Assembly: GCA_002390845.1 (NCBI GenBank)
Contig: DGQT01000106.1
Coordinates: 105,757-169,756 of the forward strand
DNA length: 64,000 nucleotides
Reading direction: 5' to 3'
Origin: Chitinophagaceae bacterium UBA4407
GTDB taxonomy: Bacteria; Bacteroidota; Bacteroidia; Chitinophagales; Chitinophagaceae
Below are positions 1-8,597 of this stretch, one piece after another. Position 1 is the first letter of the stretch, and each line of letters starts with the position of its first letter. The notes below the pieces were generated by a model. It was not told where the DNA came from, made no database searches, and was given only the letters and a program-made list of their open reading frames with translations. Position numbers and translations under genes: made by a program.

Positions 1-1
1 G

Positions 2-1489
2 GACAGCCTTCGTGTTTCTTCCACTGACTGGCCCCTGCTAAACCAGTTAGGTTATTATCAATCATCTTTTAACAGTAAGCCATTTGACCAGCAAAAAGTA
101 ACTGTAGCGTATAATCAATTGCTTGATTATTTTTCCAATAATGGTTACCCATTTGCTAAAATATATTTAGACAGTATTGCATTGAACAACGAAAATATAA
201 ATGCAACACTCCAAATTGAAAAAGGAGATTTATATCACATTGACACGATAGAAGTTTATGGCGACATAAAAATTTCCAAAAATTTTCTTACGCATTACAT
301 AGATATACAGGAACATTCAATTTATCAGCAGAATAAATTAGACCGAATTAATAAACACCTGTCAGAACTCCCTTTTTTAATGCAAACGCAACCTTACAGT
401 ATTTCAATGGTAAATACCGGGGCAGTTCTAAAACTCTATTTACAAAACCGTAAAAGCAACCAGGTAAATGCGCTGGTAGGTTTTCAACCTTCTAATGAAC
501 AGATTGGTGGCAAATTATTATTAACCGGCGAAGCAAACTTAAACCTGCGCAACCCCTTTGCAAACGGTGAAACAGTTGGTATTAACTGGCAACAATTACA
601 ATCCAAATCTCCCCGGCTGAATCTTGTTTTTCAACGGCCTTTTCTTTTTCATTCACCGGTTGGCATTAACGTAAATTTTGAATTGTATAAACGCGATTCT
701 TTTTTCCTGAATATTCTTGGCAGGGCTGGCGCTTCTTATAATATTTCTGCAAAGCAATCTTTTACAGTGTTTGTGCAGTTTAATAAATCTAACCTGCTTA
801 ATGTTGATACAACAATTATAAAGGTCACCAAACGCCTGCCCGATATAATTGATTACAGTGCAACAAGCCTTTCGCTTCAATACGATTTCAACAATACCAA
901 TTACCGTTTTAATCCACGCAGCGGTAACGAGTTGCAGTTTGTAACCGGCTTTGGTAATAAACATATTCAGCAAAGCAATGCCATTCTGGAAATTAAAGAC
1001 CCGTCATTTAATTACAAAAGTTTATACGATACCGTACAGCAAAAAGGATATACTTTCGGAAGCCGCTTAAGTGCGGCGCATTACATTCCATTGGGCAAAC
1101 AGGCAGCTTTCAAAACCGCGTTGCAGGCTGGTTTGCTGCAATCGCCCAACTATTTTCAAAATGAATTATTCCAGATTGGCGGCTTTAAAATACTACGCGG
1201 TTTCGATGAAGAAAGTATTTTCACCAATCGCTTTGCGGTGGCCACTTTCGAGTACCGTTACCTGTTGGCGCAAAACGGTTATTTCTTTGTGTTTAGTGAT
1301 GCGGGTTATGCTTCTTATCAAAGCAGCAGCGGTAAATACAATCATACCTATATCAGTGGCGGCACCGGTTTAGCCTTCGAAACCAAAACCGGTATTTTCA
1401 ATATTTCTTATGCAGTGGGCAAGCGCAACGATCTTAAATTCGATCTGCGCCAATCAAAAATTCATATCGGTTTTGTAAGCTTGTTTTAG
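2..1489 (+). CDS. Omp85/BamA-TamA family outer membrane protein, 5' end outside window
   Basis: The reading frame is open from base 2, so the gene starts before the window. The first internal start (TTG at 119) is not believable as the real start. The visible N-terminal part (about 150 residues) looks like a POTRA domain. The rest is a beta-barrel rich in alternating aromatic residues, with the late Gly-Gly-Phe-Lys-Ile-Leu-Arg-Gly-Phe segment typical of the surface-antigen (D15) barrel. The protein ends in Phe, as expected for a BAM-inserted porin-like barrel. Members insert or translocate proteins or lipids at the outer membrane; whether this is BamA, TamA or a Bacteroidota-specific homologue cannot be decided without the N-terminus. 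A repeat arm follows the stop by 46 nt. Confidence 0.85.
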   Translation, partial: DSLRVSSTDWPLLNQLGYYQSSFNSKPFDQQKVTVAYNQLLDYFSNNGYPFAKIYLDSIALNNENINATLQIEKGDLYHIDTIEVYGDIKISKNFLTHYIDIQEHSIYQQNKLDRINKHLSELPFLMQTQPYSISMVNTGAVLKLYLQNRKSNQVNALVGFQPSNEQIGGKLLLTGEANLNLRNPFANGETVGINWQQLQSKSPRLNLVFQRPFLFHSPVGINVNFELYKRDSFFLNILGRAGASYNISAKQSFTVFVQFNKSNLLNVDTTIIKVTKRLPDIIDYSATSLSLQYDFNNTNYRFNPRSGNELQFVTGFGNKHIQQSNAILEIKDPSFNYKSLYDTVQQKGYTFGSRLSAAHYIPLGKQAAFKTALQAGLLQSPNYFQNELFQIGGFKILRGFDEESIFTNRFAVATFEYRYLLAQNGYFFVFSDAGYASYQSSSGKYNHTYISGGTGLAFETKTGIFNISYAVGKRNDLKFDLRQSKIHIGFVSLF

Positions 1490-1520
1490 CAGCCTTCTTT
1501 TGTTACAAACAGCAGTATTA

Positions 1521-1560
1521 CTATGAAGCAGCTCTTGCGTCGCACTCTTCAGGGTTCTGA
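1521..1560 (+). repeat. Interspersed repeat, single left arm (A-end type)
   Basis: The arm core TTGCGTCGCAC starts at 1535 and is preceded by an ATGAAGC-like end. It lies 46 nt after the Omp85 stop. There is no right arm in this intergenic region; the next one is at 2261, beyond the ArsC-like gene. Confidence 0.7.
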
Positions 1561-1626
1561 ACAATGGTGATCGTGTTTCGACTTACCTCAATATTTGCCA
1601 AACCATTTTGGCTGCAAAAGAACCAT

Positions 1627-1977
1627 TTACAAAGCATCTTTTAACGCTGCTACCACAGCTTTTGTATTCCCAATAAAAATTTCATTATTTACAATTGCAA
1701 CCGGGCGTTTAAGAAATGTATATTCCTCCAAAATCAGTTTACGATAATCTTTTTCGGTAAGCTCTTTGTCTTTAAGACCCATACTTTTGTATTTCAAAGC
1801 TCTACGGCTGAATAAAGATTCGTAACTGCCCGAAAGCTTTTTCATTTCATCAATTTGGGCAGGTGTTATTTTCTCAGTTTTAATATCCTGCAAATTGGCA
1901 CCTTTTTTTACAGCATCCACTTCTTTCAAAATATTTTGCGTGGTATCGCAGGTACTAAGGTGGTATATCTTTTTCAT
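1627..1977 (-). CDS. ArsC/Spx/YffB-family thioredoxin-fold protein
   Basis: A small (116 aa) thioredoxin-fold protein of the ArsC/Spx superfamily. The N-terminus has a single cysteine at residue 10 in a Thr-Cys-Asp-Thr-Thr context, resembling the CDT motif of YffB/Spx proteins rather than the CXXC of glutaredoxins. The C-terminal Leu-Lys-Arg-Pro-Val segment corresponds to the conserved LxxRP substrate-site motif of the family. The start is placed at the ATG at 1977, which gives Met-Lys-Lys directly before the first beta strand; an upstream ATG at 2001 would add eight residues. A true arsenate reductase role is unproven. The gene is convergent with the Omp85 gene and stands alone. Confidence 0.8.
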   Translation of the reverse strand: MKKIYHLSTCDTTQNILKEVDAVKKGANLQDIKTEKITPAQIDEMKKLSGSYESLFSRRALKYKSMGLKDKELTEKDYRKLILEEYTFLKRPVAIVNNEIFIGNTKAVVAALKDAL

Positions 1978-2161
1978 GATATTTTTTATGCAAATAAACA
2001 ATAAAAGAAAATCCTGAATAAGATTTGTGGATTCATGAATAGCCTTATCTAATCATTTGCAATGAAATCTTATCCCACCTTGCAGCAAAAAAACTTACTG
2101 GTTACCGGCTGGTAAATTTTCTCTTTCCTTCATTCGTAAATTTTAAACAGAACGGATTTGC

Positions 2162-2169
2162 TATTTTTG
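2162..2169 (+). promoter_or_regulatory. Candidate -7 box (TATTTTTG)
   Basis: The box exactly fits the Bacteroidota -7 consensus TAnnTTTG. It lies about 160 nt before the Nfu gene, and a repeat arm sits between the two. No convincing -33 box was found. Confidence 0.35.
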
Positions 2170-2249
2170 CCCGTGAATCTGCTGAATAATGATTGGAACG
2201 TATAAAACATCACTTCGCTTTTTTCTTCGCTTTGCTCAATAAAGCTATG

Positions 2250-2282
2250 GTAGCTGAAGAGTGCGACGCAAGGAACGATGAA
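2250..2282 (+). repeat. Interspersed repeat, single right arm (G-end type)
   Basis: The arm AGAGTGCGACGCAAGGAACG is the reverse complement of the left-arm core with the GGAACGATG outer end. It sits in the leader of the Nfu gene. Confidence 0.7.
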
Positions 2283-2331
2283 AAATATTCTGCAGATGGG
2301 TCAATAATTTTTAAAAGTAAACAATTGGGTT

Positions 2332-2931
2332 ATGATTAAAACAGGCAACACGATAATAAGTATTTATACCGAAATGACGCCGAACCCGGAGACCATGAAG
2401 TTTGTAGCCAATAAACTGCTCTACCCCGGCAAAAGCATTGACTTTGTTGACGAAACAACCGCAGGTCCTTCGCCCCTTGCAAAAGAATTATTCAGTTTCC
2501 CGTTTATTAAAAGCGTGTTTATTGCCAGCAATTTTGTTACGCTTACCAAGACTTCTGACACAGAAGACTGGCAGGATGTTATACCCAGCGTAAAACAGTT
2601 TTTGAAAGATTATCTTGAAAATGGCGGCCCCGTTGTAAACGAAGATGAAGTGGCTAAAGTAAAACAGGAAAGCAGCAATATTGTGCTGGCTGATGATGAT
2701 GATGTGGTTAAAAGAATTAAAGAGCTGCTGGATAATTATGTACGCCCCGCAGTAGAAATGGATGGCGGTGCTATTCAATTTAAGAGCTACGATGAAGGTG
2801 TGGTAAACCTGATGCTTCAGGGCAGTTGCAGTGGTTGCCCTTCTTCGATGATCACTTTAAAAGCTGGGATAGAAGGCATGATGAAGCGTATGATTCCCGA
2901 AGTAAAAGAAGTTGTGGCAGAAGCTGAATAA
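2332..2931 (+). CDS. NifU/Nfu-type iron-sulfur cluster carrier protein
   Basis: The protein (199 aa) has two domains in order: an Nfu N-terminal domain (about residues 10-95, containing the family-typical Thr-Pro-Asn-Pro near residue 18) and a NifU C-terminal domain (about 125-195). The latter contains the cluster-binding Cys166-Ser-Gly-Cys169 motif. The family carries [4Fe-4S] clusters from the assembly scaffold to cytoplasmic target enzymes. The length matches the eukaryotic/bacterial Nfu1-type layout. The gene is monocistronic and convergent with the SnoaL-like gene; both share the hairpin at 2951-2985. Confidence 0.93.
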   Translation: MIKTGNTIISIYTEMTPNPETMKFVANKLLYPGKSIDFVDETTAGPSPLAKELFSFPFIKSVFIASNFVTLTKTSDTEDWQDVIPSVKQFLKDYLENGGPVVNEDEVAKVKQESSNIVLADDDDVVKRIKELLDNYVRPAVEMDGGAIQFKSYDEGVVNLMLQGSCSGCPSSMITLKAGIEGMMKRMIPEVKEVVAEAE

Positions 2932-2950
2932 TATTTGTAGTGATAAAATA

Positions 2951-2985
2951 AAAAACCGCACGATTTTTTATCATGCGGTTTTTTT
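2951..2985. terminator. Bidirectional rho-independent terminator
   Basis: Stem AAACCGCA / TGCGGTTT with a 13-nt loop is flanked by A and T runs, so it can serve both the Nfu gene (+) and the SnoaL-like gene ending at 3000 (-). Confidence 0.85.
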
Positions 2986-2999
2986 GTTGTAGCAAACAG

Positions 3000-3365
3000 T
3001 TAGAAAAAGAATTGCTCTTTTATAATCTTCCCTTCTTTTACTTCAAATACAGCAATCTCATCCATTTTCATACGGTGGCCGCCTTTCATGGTAGCATCCA
3101 TACCCATCGATACTGTAAAAAAATTGCCACCTATAAGTGGTTCGCTGCAATAACCACCATGCATTTCTTCTATTCCCTCATTCCATGCCTGCCCTTTTGC
3201 TTTTATAGCATCAAGTCCGGCAGTAACAGTTGGCATACCCATAGCAGCAGCGTGTTCCGGCTCTATACTAACTGCATCTTTGCTGTAAAGTTCTTCGTGT
3301 ATATCAAGCCATTTTCCGGCTTTTTCCAGCTCCATATAACGGTTGGCTACTTCCTGTGTTGTCAT
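3000..3365 (-). CDS. SnoaL/NTF2-like fold protein (copy 1)
   Basis: A 121-aa single-domain protein starting Met-Thr-Thr-Gln-Glu. The cone-shaped SnoaL/NTF2-like fold is suggested by the N-terminal helix with Leu-Tyr-Ser-Lys-Asp-Ala, the central Gly-Leu-Asp-Ala-Ile helix and an aromatic C-terminal strand ending in Phe-Phe-Phe. It is a clear paralog of the protein at 3595-3951: same start, same length and the same motif order. The fold serves as a small-ligand pocket or isomerase, and no substrate can be inferred. Confidence 0.8.
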   Translation of the reverse strand: MTTQEVANRYMELEKAGKWLDIHEELYSKDAVSIEPEHAAAMGMPTVTAGLDAIKAKGQAWNEGIEEMHGGYCSEPLIGGNFFTVSMGMDATMKGGHRMKMDEIAVFEVKEGKIIKEQFFF

Positions 3366-3477
3366 AATAATTAGATTTAAAGTGATTAATTTTTGGGGAT
3401 TACAATTTAAAATTAATTAAACAAGAAAAGGCATTTATTTGATGAGCGAAATACTATTTTTTAATACCGGCTTAGGG

Positions 3478-3545
3478 AAGAATGGCATCGCCTGTTGCGT
3501 CGCAATCCTTTCATCGTTCTTCTTTCAATTAAGCAACGCACGGAT
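3478..3545 (+). repeat. Interspersed repeat, left arm (G-end, TTTCATC variant)
   Basis: The arm core TTGCGTCGCAATCCTTTCAT begins near 3495 after a GGCATCG end. A weak AAGCAACGCAC segment follows at 3532. The matching right arm lies beyond the next gene, at about 4195. Confidence 0.65.
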
Positions 3546-3594
3546 AAACAACATGCCCTTGATTTTAACCAAAGAGGACCCGGTACAATAAGTT

Positions 3595-3951
3595 TTAATA
3601 GTAAAACCTTTCGCTGATAATTTTACCATCGCTAACTACATAATGACACATTTCTTTCATGTACATTCTCTCCATTCCTTTCATCTTTACATCCATACCC
3701 AGTTCCATAAAAATATTGTCGCTGAAAACCGTTGGTTCATTTGTATGCCCGCCATAATGGGCTTCTATCATACTTTGAAATTGTTTGCCTTTTGCTATTA
3801 TGGCCTCCATGCCGTTAACGGTAACCAGGTTGCCGGTCATATCTTTTTCGGTGCTTGTTGCGTTAACATTGTACAATTCTGTTTGTGCAACATCGAATTT
3901 TCCTTCTTTACACAGCTCGTACAAGCGGCTGGCAATTTCCTGAGTAGTCAT
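3595..3951 (-). CDS. SnoaL/NTF2-like fold protein (copy 2)
   Basis: A 118-aa paralog of the protein at 3000-3365, with the same Met-Thr-Thr-Gln-Glu start and an aromatic C-terminus (Arg-Phe-Tyr-Tyr). The two genes are in tandem on the minus strand with 229 nt between them, and a repeat arm lies in that gap. A perfect -7 box at 3976-3983 suggests this copy has its own promoter. The function is unknown beyond the fold. Confidence 0.8.
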   Translation of the reverse strand: MTTQEIASRLYELCKEGKFDVAQTELYNVNATSTEKDMTGNLVTVNGMEAIIAKGKQFQSMIEAHYGGHTNEPTVFSDNIFMELGMDVKMKGMERMYMKEMCHYVVSDGKIISERFYY

Positions 3952-3975
3952 AGTTTTTATTTTTTAAATTTTGTT

Positions 3976-3983
3976 CAAATTTA
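3976..3983 (-). promoter_or_regulatory. Candidate -7 box (TAAATTTG)
   Basis: The box is a perfect TAnnTTTG match on the minus strand, 25 nt before the start codon of the SnoaL-like gene at 3951. Confidence 0.5.
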
Positions 3984-4140
3984 GCAAAAGGATATTGATC
4001 TGTTTGAAGATGATCGTTAATTTATCATTGTTAAATACAGGCCTTCTGGCTGCAAATGCAATATTCTTTAGTCTTTGCTAATTAATCGTTGAATTGCCGT
4101 TTCATAAGGCAATATATGCCTTTGCTTTATTCTCATTTGC

Positions 4141-4245
4141 CCAATGAAGCTTTACAGCCGAAGTTCGCTGTAGCTCAGGGATATGGCGTAAAAGTGTGCG
4201 ACGCAACAGAAGCTTCATAGAAATTCTATTGCCTGGTTCATAATT
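4141..4245 (+). repeat. Interspersed repeat copy with A-type ends
   Basis: An ATGAAGCTTTAC end is present at 4143. The right arm is AAGTGTGCGACGCAAC (about 4191-4206), followed by GAAGCTTCATAG and a GCCTGG outer end. The left arm has lost its GCGTCGC core. Together with the -7 box below, this is all that is visible between 3984 and 4420. Confidence 0.7.
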
Positions 4246-4316
4246 AAAGTTTTTAATAATTTTTATGCGGCAATAATCTGAAAAAGTTGCCTGAAAAATT
4301 TCGGTATACAAGCATT

Positions 4317-4324
4317 TATCTTTG
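4317..4324 (+). promoter_or_regulatory. Candidate -7 box (TATCTTTG) for the pnuC operon
   Basis: The box is a perfect TAnnTTTG match about 97 nt upstream of the pnuC start. The leader that follows was examined for a TPP riboswitch and none was found. Confidence 0.5.
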
Positions 4325-4420
4325 CGGGAGAAAAAGCAACACCAATGGGTTTATTAAATGCACTAAAAGCCTGAAATAGTAAACACGGTAACAGTTGTAA
4401 AACAAAAAAGGGAAAAGCGA

Positions 4421-5032
4421 ATGGGTTGGCAGCAGATTTATGATCAGTTTATTACAGGCTTACAACAAACAACCTGGCTTGAATATGTTGCGGTGGCTTT
4501 TGGTATAGTGAGTGTTCTATATTCAAGAAAAGAGAATACGTTGGTTTACCCCACCGGTATTATTAATACGGTATTGTACACATGGTTCTGTTTTAGTTGG
4601 TGGAACCTTTACGCCGAAGGGAGCCTGAATTTTTATTATACTATTATGAGTGTTTACGGGTGGTTTGTATGGACGCGGAAAAAAGATGGTAAAGTAATGC
4701 CCATAACTTTCAATAACAAGAAGGATTGGCTGTTTAGTACCGGATTTTTCTTTTTAAGCTGGGCAATATTGTTTGTTGTATTAAAAAATTATACGAACAG
4801 CACGGTACCGTGGGGCGATTCATTTGCATCGGCAGCGGCTTATACCGGTATGTGGCAAATGGCAAGGAAAAAAGTGGAGAACTGGATCTGGTGGATCATT
4901 ACCAACCTGGCATCAATTCCATTGTATTTTTATAAAGGCGCTGTTTTTACAAGTTTCCAGTATATTGTTTTTCTTGTACTGGCTGTAATGGGTTTAGCTG
5001 AATGGAAGAAGAAATGCAAACCTGTAGTATAA
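4421..5032 (+). CDS. pnuC: Nicotinamide riboside transporter PnuC
   Basis: A 203-aa polytopic inner-membrane protein of the PnuC family. About seven hydrophobic segments are seen, with the tryptophan-rich signature (Tyr-Gly-Trp-Phe-Val-Trp near residue 80 and Trp-Ile-Trp-Trp-Ile near residue 160) that lines the nicotinamide riboside pocket. PnuC transports unphosphorylated nicotinamide riboside, which is trapped by a cytoplasmic kinase; such a kinase is encoded at 6551-7123, one gene downstream. In this phylum PnuC homologues can also carry thiamine, but the linked NadR-type kinase favours the NAD precursor. Confidence 0.92.
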   Translation: MGWQQIYDQFITGLQQTTWLEYVAVAFGIVSVLYSRKENTLVYPTGIINTVLYTWFCFSWWNLYAEGSLNFYYTIMSVYGWFVWTRKKDGKVMPITFNNKKDWLFSTGFFFLSWAILFVVLKNYTNSTVPWGDSFASAAAYTGMWQMARKKVENWIWWIITNLASIPLYFYKGAVFTSFQYIVFLVLAVMGLAEWKKKCKPVV

Positions 5033-5100
5033 CGTCTTTAATTTCCAATCTTTGCTAAATAAATAGTGTAGTTAATAACAATCCTGAAAAATAAACATAT

Positions 5101-6561
5101 ATGGGTTATTTTGAACTGGTAAATGATGTTGCCGAATCGGATATAGAATTTCCGGTGCGTGCTTCTTTAGCAAAAGAACTGGGTGAAATATATACAGCAA
5201 TACTGGAAGGCGAACCGATGGTACACCAGCTAAAAATGCTTAAGCAGCAACACCCTGATATACCTCAGGTTCTTAACATGTTATCCGTTGCGTATGTTGG
5301 AAAAGAAGATTATGAACGGGCCTATAAAATTAATCAGGAGCTGTACCAGTTTTTTCCGGATTATATTTTTGCCAGGATCAATATGGCACAGGAATATTTA
5401 AATAAAGATGAACTGGAAAAAGCTGCTGAGATTCTTGACCCGGCACTGACAATTGATGTAGTTTTCCCCCTAAGAAAAAAAATTCATTACGGTGAATATA
5501 CCGGCTTTCAAAGGATAAGGGCTTTGTATTACACCAAAGCCGGAATGGCTGAAGCATTTCTTGAAGTGGTAACTGAAACAGAAGAACTGCTGGATGATGA
5601 AATAGTACTACTGCAGTTTCGCAGCCAGGTTATGGAGATGATAGACACTTACAACCTGGAAGAATATGATATTATCAGCAATTATGTTTCATCCGTACAT
5701 GACGAATTGGATCTGTTGCTTGGGGCTTCTGACGACAACAACTCTTCTTTTATTTCTTTTGAATATGATGAGTCTGTTCAAACAGATGAACCACCTGAGT
5801 TTATTCATGCGGATGAAATTGACGCATTGTATAATTATGATTTTGATATACCGGCAGAAGTAATGGAAACCCTGCTTTCCTTACCGGAAAAAACACTTAC
5901 CGAAGATCTCTGCGAAGTATTAAATGATGCAGTGCGCCGCTATGAATATTATACTGATGATGACGACGAAAGCACACCATTTACTTTCCCATGGCATGCC
6001 ATGAACCTGCTGAGAACTATTCAAGCTGAACAAGCAGTTTCAACAATGCTGAATTTTATGCAGCAGGGTGAAGAACTTACAGAATTTTACATGGGCGACC
6101 TGAATACCGAAGTGTTGTGGCAGGTTTTTTACCCATTCTGTTTATCAAATAAACAGGAACTCGTTTCTTTTTTAAAGCTTCCGAATTTATATGCCTATTG
6201 TAAACTGGCGGTAATGCATGCATTTACGCAACTTGCACTTCACCAACCGGAATACAGGAGTACAGTTTCAGGGATATTTGCAGAATTATTGAGCTTCTTT
6301 TTTGAAAAGAAAGATGACAATAATTTTCTTGATCCTTTATATATGAGCCTGCTTTGCGAAGAAATAATGGATGGAAGTTTTGCTGAATTAAAATTACTGG
6401 TAAAAACTGTTTACGATAATCAACTTGAAGATGGTATGTACCAAGATTTTAAAGCATGGGAAGAAGAATACAATTTTAAAAAAAATGAAGACTCTTCACT
6501 AAAAGATTTGTTGAACTGGAAAGAACTAAATGCTCAGTTAGAAAGACAGTTTGGGAGTTAA
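5101..6561 (+). CDS. TPR-repeat protein of unknown function
   Basis: A 486-aa soluble, acidic protein. Residues of roughly 55-125 form two TPR-like helix pairs (Ala-Tyr-Lys-Ile-Asn-Gln-Glu-Leu-Tyr, then Ala-Arg-Ile-Asn-Met-Ala). A low-complexity acidic stretch follows around residues 205-290. The C-terminal 200 residues are helical with no motif I recognise. There is no signal peptide. It lies 68 nt after pnuC, and its stop overlaps the TTG start of the kinase gene, so it probably sits in the same operon. A scaffold role in nicotinamide riboside salvage would be speculation. Confidence 0.75.
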   Translation: MGYFELVNDVAESDIEFPVRASLAKELGEIYTAILEGEPMVHQLKMLKQQHPDIPQVLNMLSVAYVGKEDYERAYKINQELYQFFPDYIFARINMAQEYLNKDELEKAAEILDPALTIDVVFPLRKKIHYGEYTGFQRIRALYYTKAGMAEAFLEVVTETEELLDDEIVLLQFRSQVMEMIDTYNLEEYDIISNYVSSVHDELDLLLGASDDNNSSFISFEYDESVQTDEPPEFIHADEIDALYNYDFDIPAEVMETLLSLPEKTLTEDLCEVLNDAVRRYEYYTDDDDESTPFTFPWHAMNLLRTIQAEQAVSTMLNFMQQGEELTEFYMGDLNTEVLWQVFYPFCLSNKQELVSFLKLPNLYAYCKLAVMHAFTQLALHQPEYRSTVSGIFAELLSFFFEKKDDNNFLDPLYMSLLCEEIMDGSFAELKLLVKTVYDNQLEDGMYQDFKAWEEEYNFKKNEDSSLKDLLNWKELNAQLERQFGS

Positions 6562-7123
6562 AAGCACGAAAAAAGTGAAAAAAATTGTGATAGTAGGGCC
6601 CGAAAGTACAGGGAAAAGTACTTTATGCGAACAACTGGCTAAGCATTTCGGCTCCCTGTATTGTCCAGAGTTTGCAAGAAAATATTTAACTGAGCATGGA
6701 ATGGAATATTCCTTTGAAGACCTGCTTACCATTGCAAACGGCCAATTGAGTTTAGAAGAGCAATTTGTAGAGGAAGCCAGCAACCAAAGAGAGAACAGTG
6801 ATTGCATTTTTATCGACACCGATATGTATGTTATGAAAGTATGGTGCGAATATGTTTTTGGTAAATGCCACCAGTTTATTCTTGATAGTATTGCAGACAG
6901 AAAATATGATTTGTACCTGCTATGCAACGTTGATCTGCACTGGGCTTACGATCCCCTGAGGGAATATCCCGATGAAAAACCGCGCATTGAACTTTACCAG
7001 ATTTATAAAGACATTCTCATTAACCAATCAACCCCCTGGATGATTGTTAGTGGCAGTTATACGGAAAGATTGAATACTGCAATAAAAGCAGTTGAGCAAT
7101 ATTGCCTCAATATTTTATGCTAA
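6551..7123 (+). CDS. NadR-type ribosylnicotinamide kinase (AAA_28 P-loop ATPase)
   Basis: A 190-aa P-loop kinase with Walker A Gly-Pro-Glu-Ser-Thr-Gly-Lys-Ser-Thr at residues 16-24, followed by Pro-Glu-Phe-Ala-Arg-Lys-Tyr. These are the hallmark segments of the C-terminal kinase domain of NadR, which phosphorylates nicotinamide riboside to NMN. The adenylyltransferase and HTH domains of full NadR are absent. The start is TTG at 6551, overlapping the TPR stop codon by 11 nt; GTG at 6575, 13 nt after that stop, is an equally plausible start. Linkage to PnuC supports a salvage role. Confidence 0.88.
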   Translation: MGVKSTKKVKKIVIVGPESTGKSTLCEQLAKHFGSLYCPEFARKYLTEHGMEYSFEDLLTIANGQLSLEEQFVEEASNQRENSDCIFIDTDMYVMKVWCEYVFGKCHQFILDSIADRKYDLYLLCNVDLHWAYDPLREYPDEKPRIELYQIYKDILINQSTPWMIVSGSYTERLNTAIKAVEQYCLNILC

Positions 7124-7288
7124 TGCAATACTGATCGGCATTCTCTGGCACGTATAAGCAGCAAAGCCGTTGCAGCATTTAATAAAGATGCTTAATCGAA
7201 TGTTACCGACGCAATTTGGCAACTGCTTTTTACAAGTTAGTTCATCGGGAGTTATTTTACTTTAGCAAAAAAAGTATCGCAAAAAAGC

Positions 7289-8377
7289 ATGCCAGCAGCA
7301 ATAACATACAATCATGTTTTTTTAAAAAAACTTTTAAGCAAGAAAGCTTCATTGTTCGGCATTCTTGTAATTGTGGTTACAATTTTCTTTGCAATTTTTG
7401 CTTATGTTATTGCACCGGATGGATCGCCGAATGCCAACCGCATTATACCTGAAATAGCCAACCGTAAACCCGGCTTTAATATTAAGTTGCTCAGGGTAAA
7501 AAAACAAAACACTGCCGTTATTAAAACAGGTTTTTTCGAAAGGCTGGTGCAGGGCACGCCTGACATTTATAATTTTATTCCGATCGTTTCTTATTCTAAT
7601 AAAAATGATAGTATAGTCGTTGAAAAATTTGTAGATGAAGGCATAACAGAAAAAGTAACTTTCCCATTTGTAAATGTTGCGGCAATACCTGTTATTGAAC
7701 AAAAATTCTGGCTGGGTACCGATAAATTTGGAAGAGATATTGCCAGCCGCCTGATCATTGGCACAAGGGTAAGTCTGGGAGTTGGACTGGTGGCGGTAAT
7801 CCTTTCTCTAACAATAGGTGTTTTTCTTGGATCGGTTGCAGGGTATTTTAAAGGTAGAACAGATGATGTCATTACGTGGTTCATTAATTTAATATGGAGC
7901 ATACCAACCTTGCTATTGGTGTTTGCTGTTACACTGTTGCTGGGTAAAGGATTTTGGCAGGTATTTATTGCAGTAGGCTTAACTATGTGGGTAAATGTAG
8001 CACGCCTGGTCAGGGGCCAGGTATTGGCAGTTCGGGAACTGGAATATATTGAAGCAGCAAAGGCGCTCGGTTTTTCGAATACCCGAATTATAATATTTCA
8101 TATACTTCCCAATATCATGGGTCCGGTAATGGTACTTGCAGCAGGCAATTTCGCATCTGCTATTGTAATTGAAGCCGGGCTAAGCTTTCTGGGTATAGGA
8201 GTACAACCACCACAGCCCAGTTGGGGGCTTATGATAAAAGAAAATTATAATTTTATTATTACAAATAATCCGCTTCTGGCATTAGAGCCGGGAATTGCAA
8301 TAATGCTGCTGGTACTGGCTTTTAATTTGTTGGGAAACGGGTTAAGAGATGCACTTAATGTAAAAGAAAGAATGTAA
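7289..8377 (+). CDS. ABC transporter permease, dipeptide/oligopeptide (DppC/OppC) type
   Basis: A 362-aa permease with an N-terminal membrane helix (residues of about 20-45), a periplasmic segment of about 100 residues, then five further helices. The EAA coupling motif (Glu-Ala-Ala-Lys-Ala-Leu-Gly near residue 254, with Leu-Pro-Asn after it) docks the ATPase. The segment Leu-Gly-Thr-Asp-Lys-Phe-Gly-Arg-Asp before the core is a DppC/OppC hallmark. No DppB, ATPase or binding protein lies next to it, so its partners are encoded elsewhere. The start is the ATG at 7289. Confidence 0.9.
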   Translation: MPAAITYNHVFLKKLLSKKASLFGILVIVVTIFFAIFAYVIAPDGSPNANRIIPEIANRKPGFNIKLLRVKKQNTAVIKTGFFERLVQGTPDIYNFIPIVSYSNKNDSIVVEKFVDEGITEKVTFPFVNVAAIPVIEQKFWLGTDKFGRDIASRLIIGTRVSLGVGLVAVILSLTIGVFLGSVAGYFKGRTDDVITWFINLIWSIPTLLLVFAVTLLLGKGFWQVFIAVGLTMWVNVARLVRGQVLAVRELEYIEAAKALGFSNTRIIIFHILPNIMGPVMVLAAGNFASAIVIEAGLSFLGIGVQPPQPSWGLMIKENYNFIITNNPLLALEPGIAIMLLVLAFNLLGNGLRDALNVKERM

Positions 8378-8439
8378 GCAATATTAGTTCGCTCTTCAAT
8401 TCGCAAAAAGGCAATTATTATCCAGTCTTTATTACTACT

Positions 8440-8560
8440 ATAGCGCTTTACTTGCCACGCTCGTTTCAAAGTTCCTTTTTCATCGCATCAATGCTTGGCA
8501 GTTTATCCTTAGCGAAGCCTAAGGATCGCACTCTTTCGCTGTAGAATATTACTAAGCAAT
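8440..8560 (+). repeat. Interspersed repeat, CCACGC-arm subfamily with inner hairpin
   Basis: The left arm is TTGCCACGCTCGTTTC (from 8452), followed by a GTTCCTTTTTCATCGCATC segment. An inner hairpin has stem ATCCTTAG (8505-8512) and CTAAGGAT (8519-8526) around CGAAGC, then TCGCACTCTTTCGC. The same order is seen at 56370-56470, where the hairpin stem has different bases that still pair. It lies 75 nt after the permease stop. Confidence 0.65.
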
Positions 8561-8597
8561 ATGCAACAACTTCAGCGTATCCTGAAAGTTATTCAAC

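Noticed and set aside
2973..3374. 133-aa plus-strand ORF antisense to the SnoaL-like gene
   Set aside because: Shadow of the real minus-strand gene; His/Phe/Tyr-rich composition typical of antisense frames.
4325..4420. TPP riboswitch before pnuC
   Set aside because: The conserved CTGAGA and ACCTGAT elements are not present; only loose resemblance.
7216..7452. 78-aa ORF before the ABC permease
   Set aside because: Overlaps the permease start in another frame and is Cys/Lys-rich without domains.
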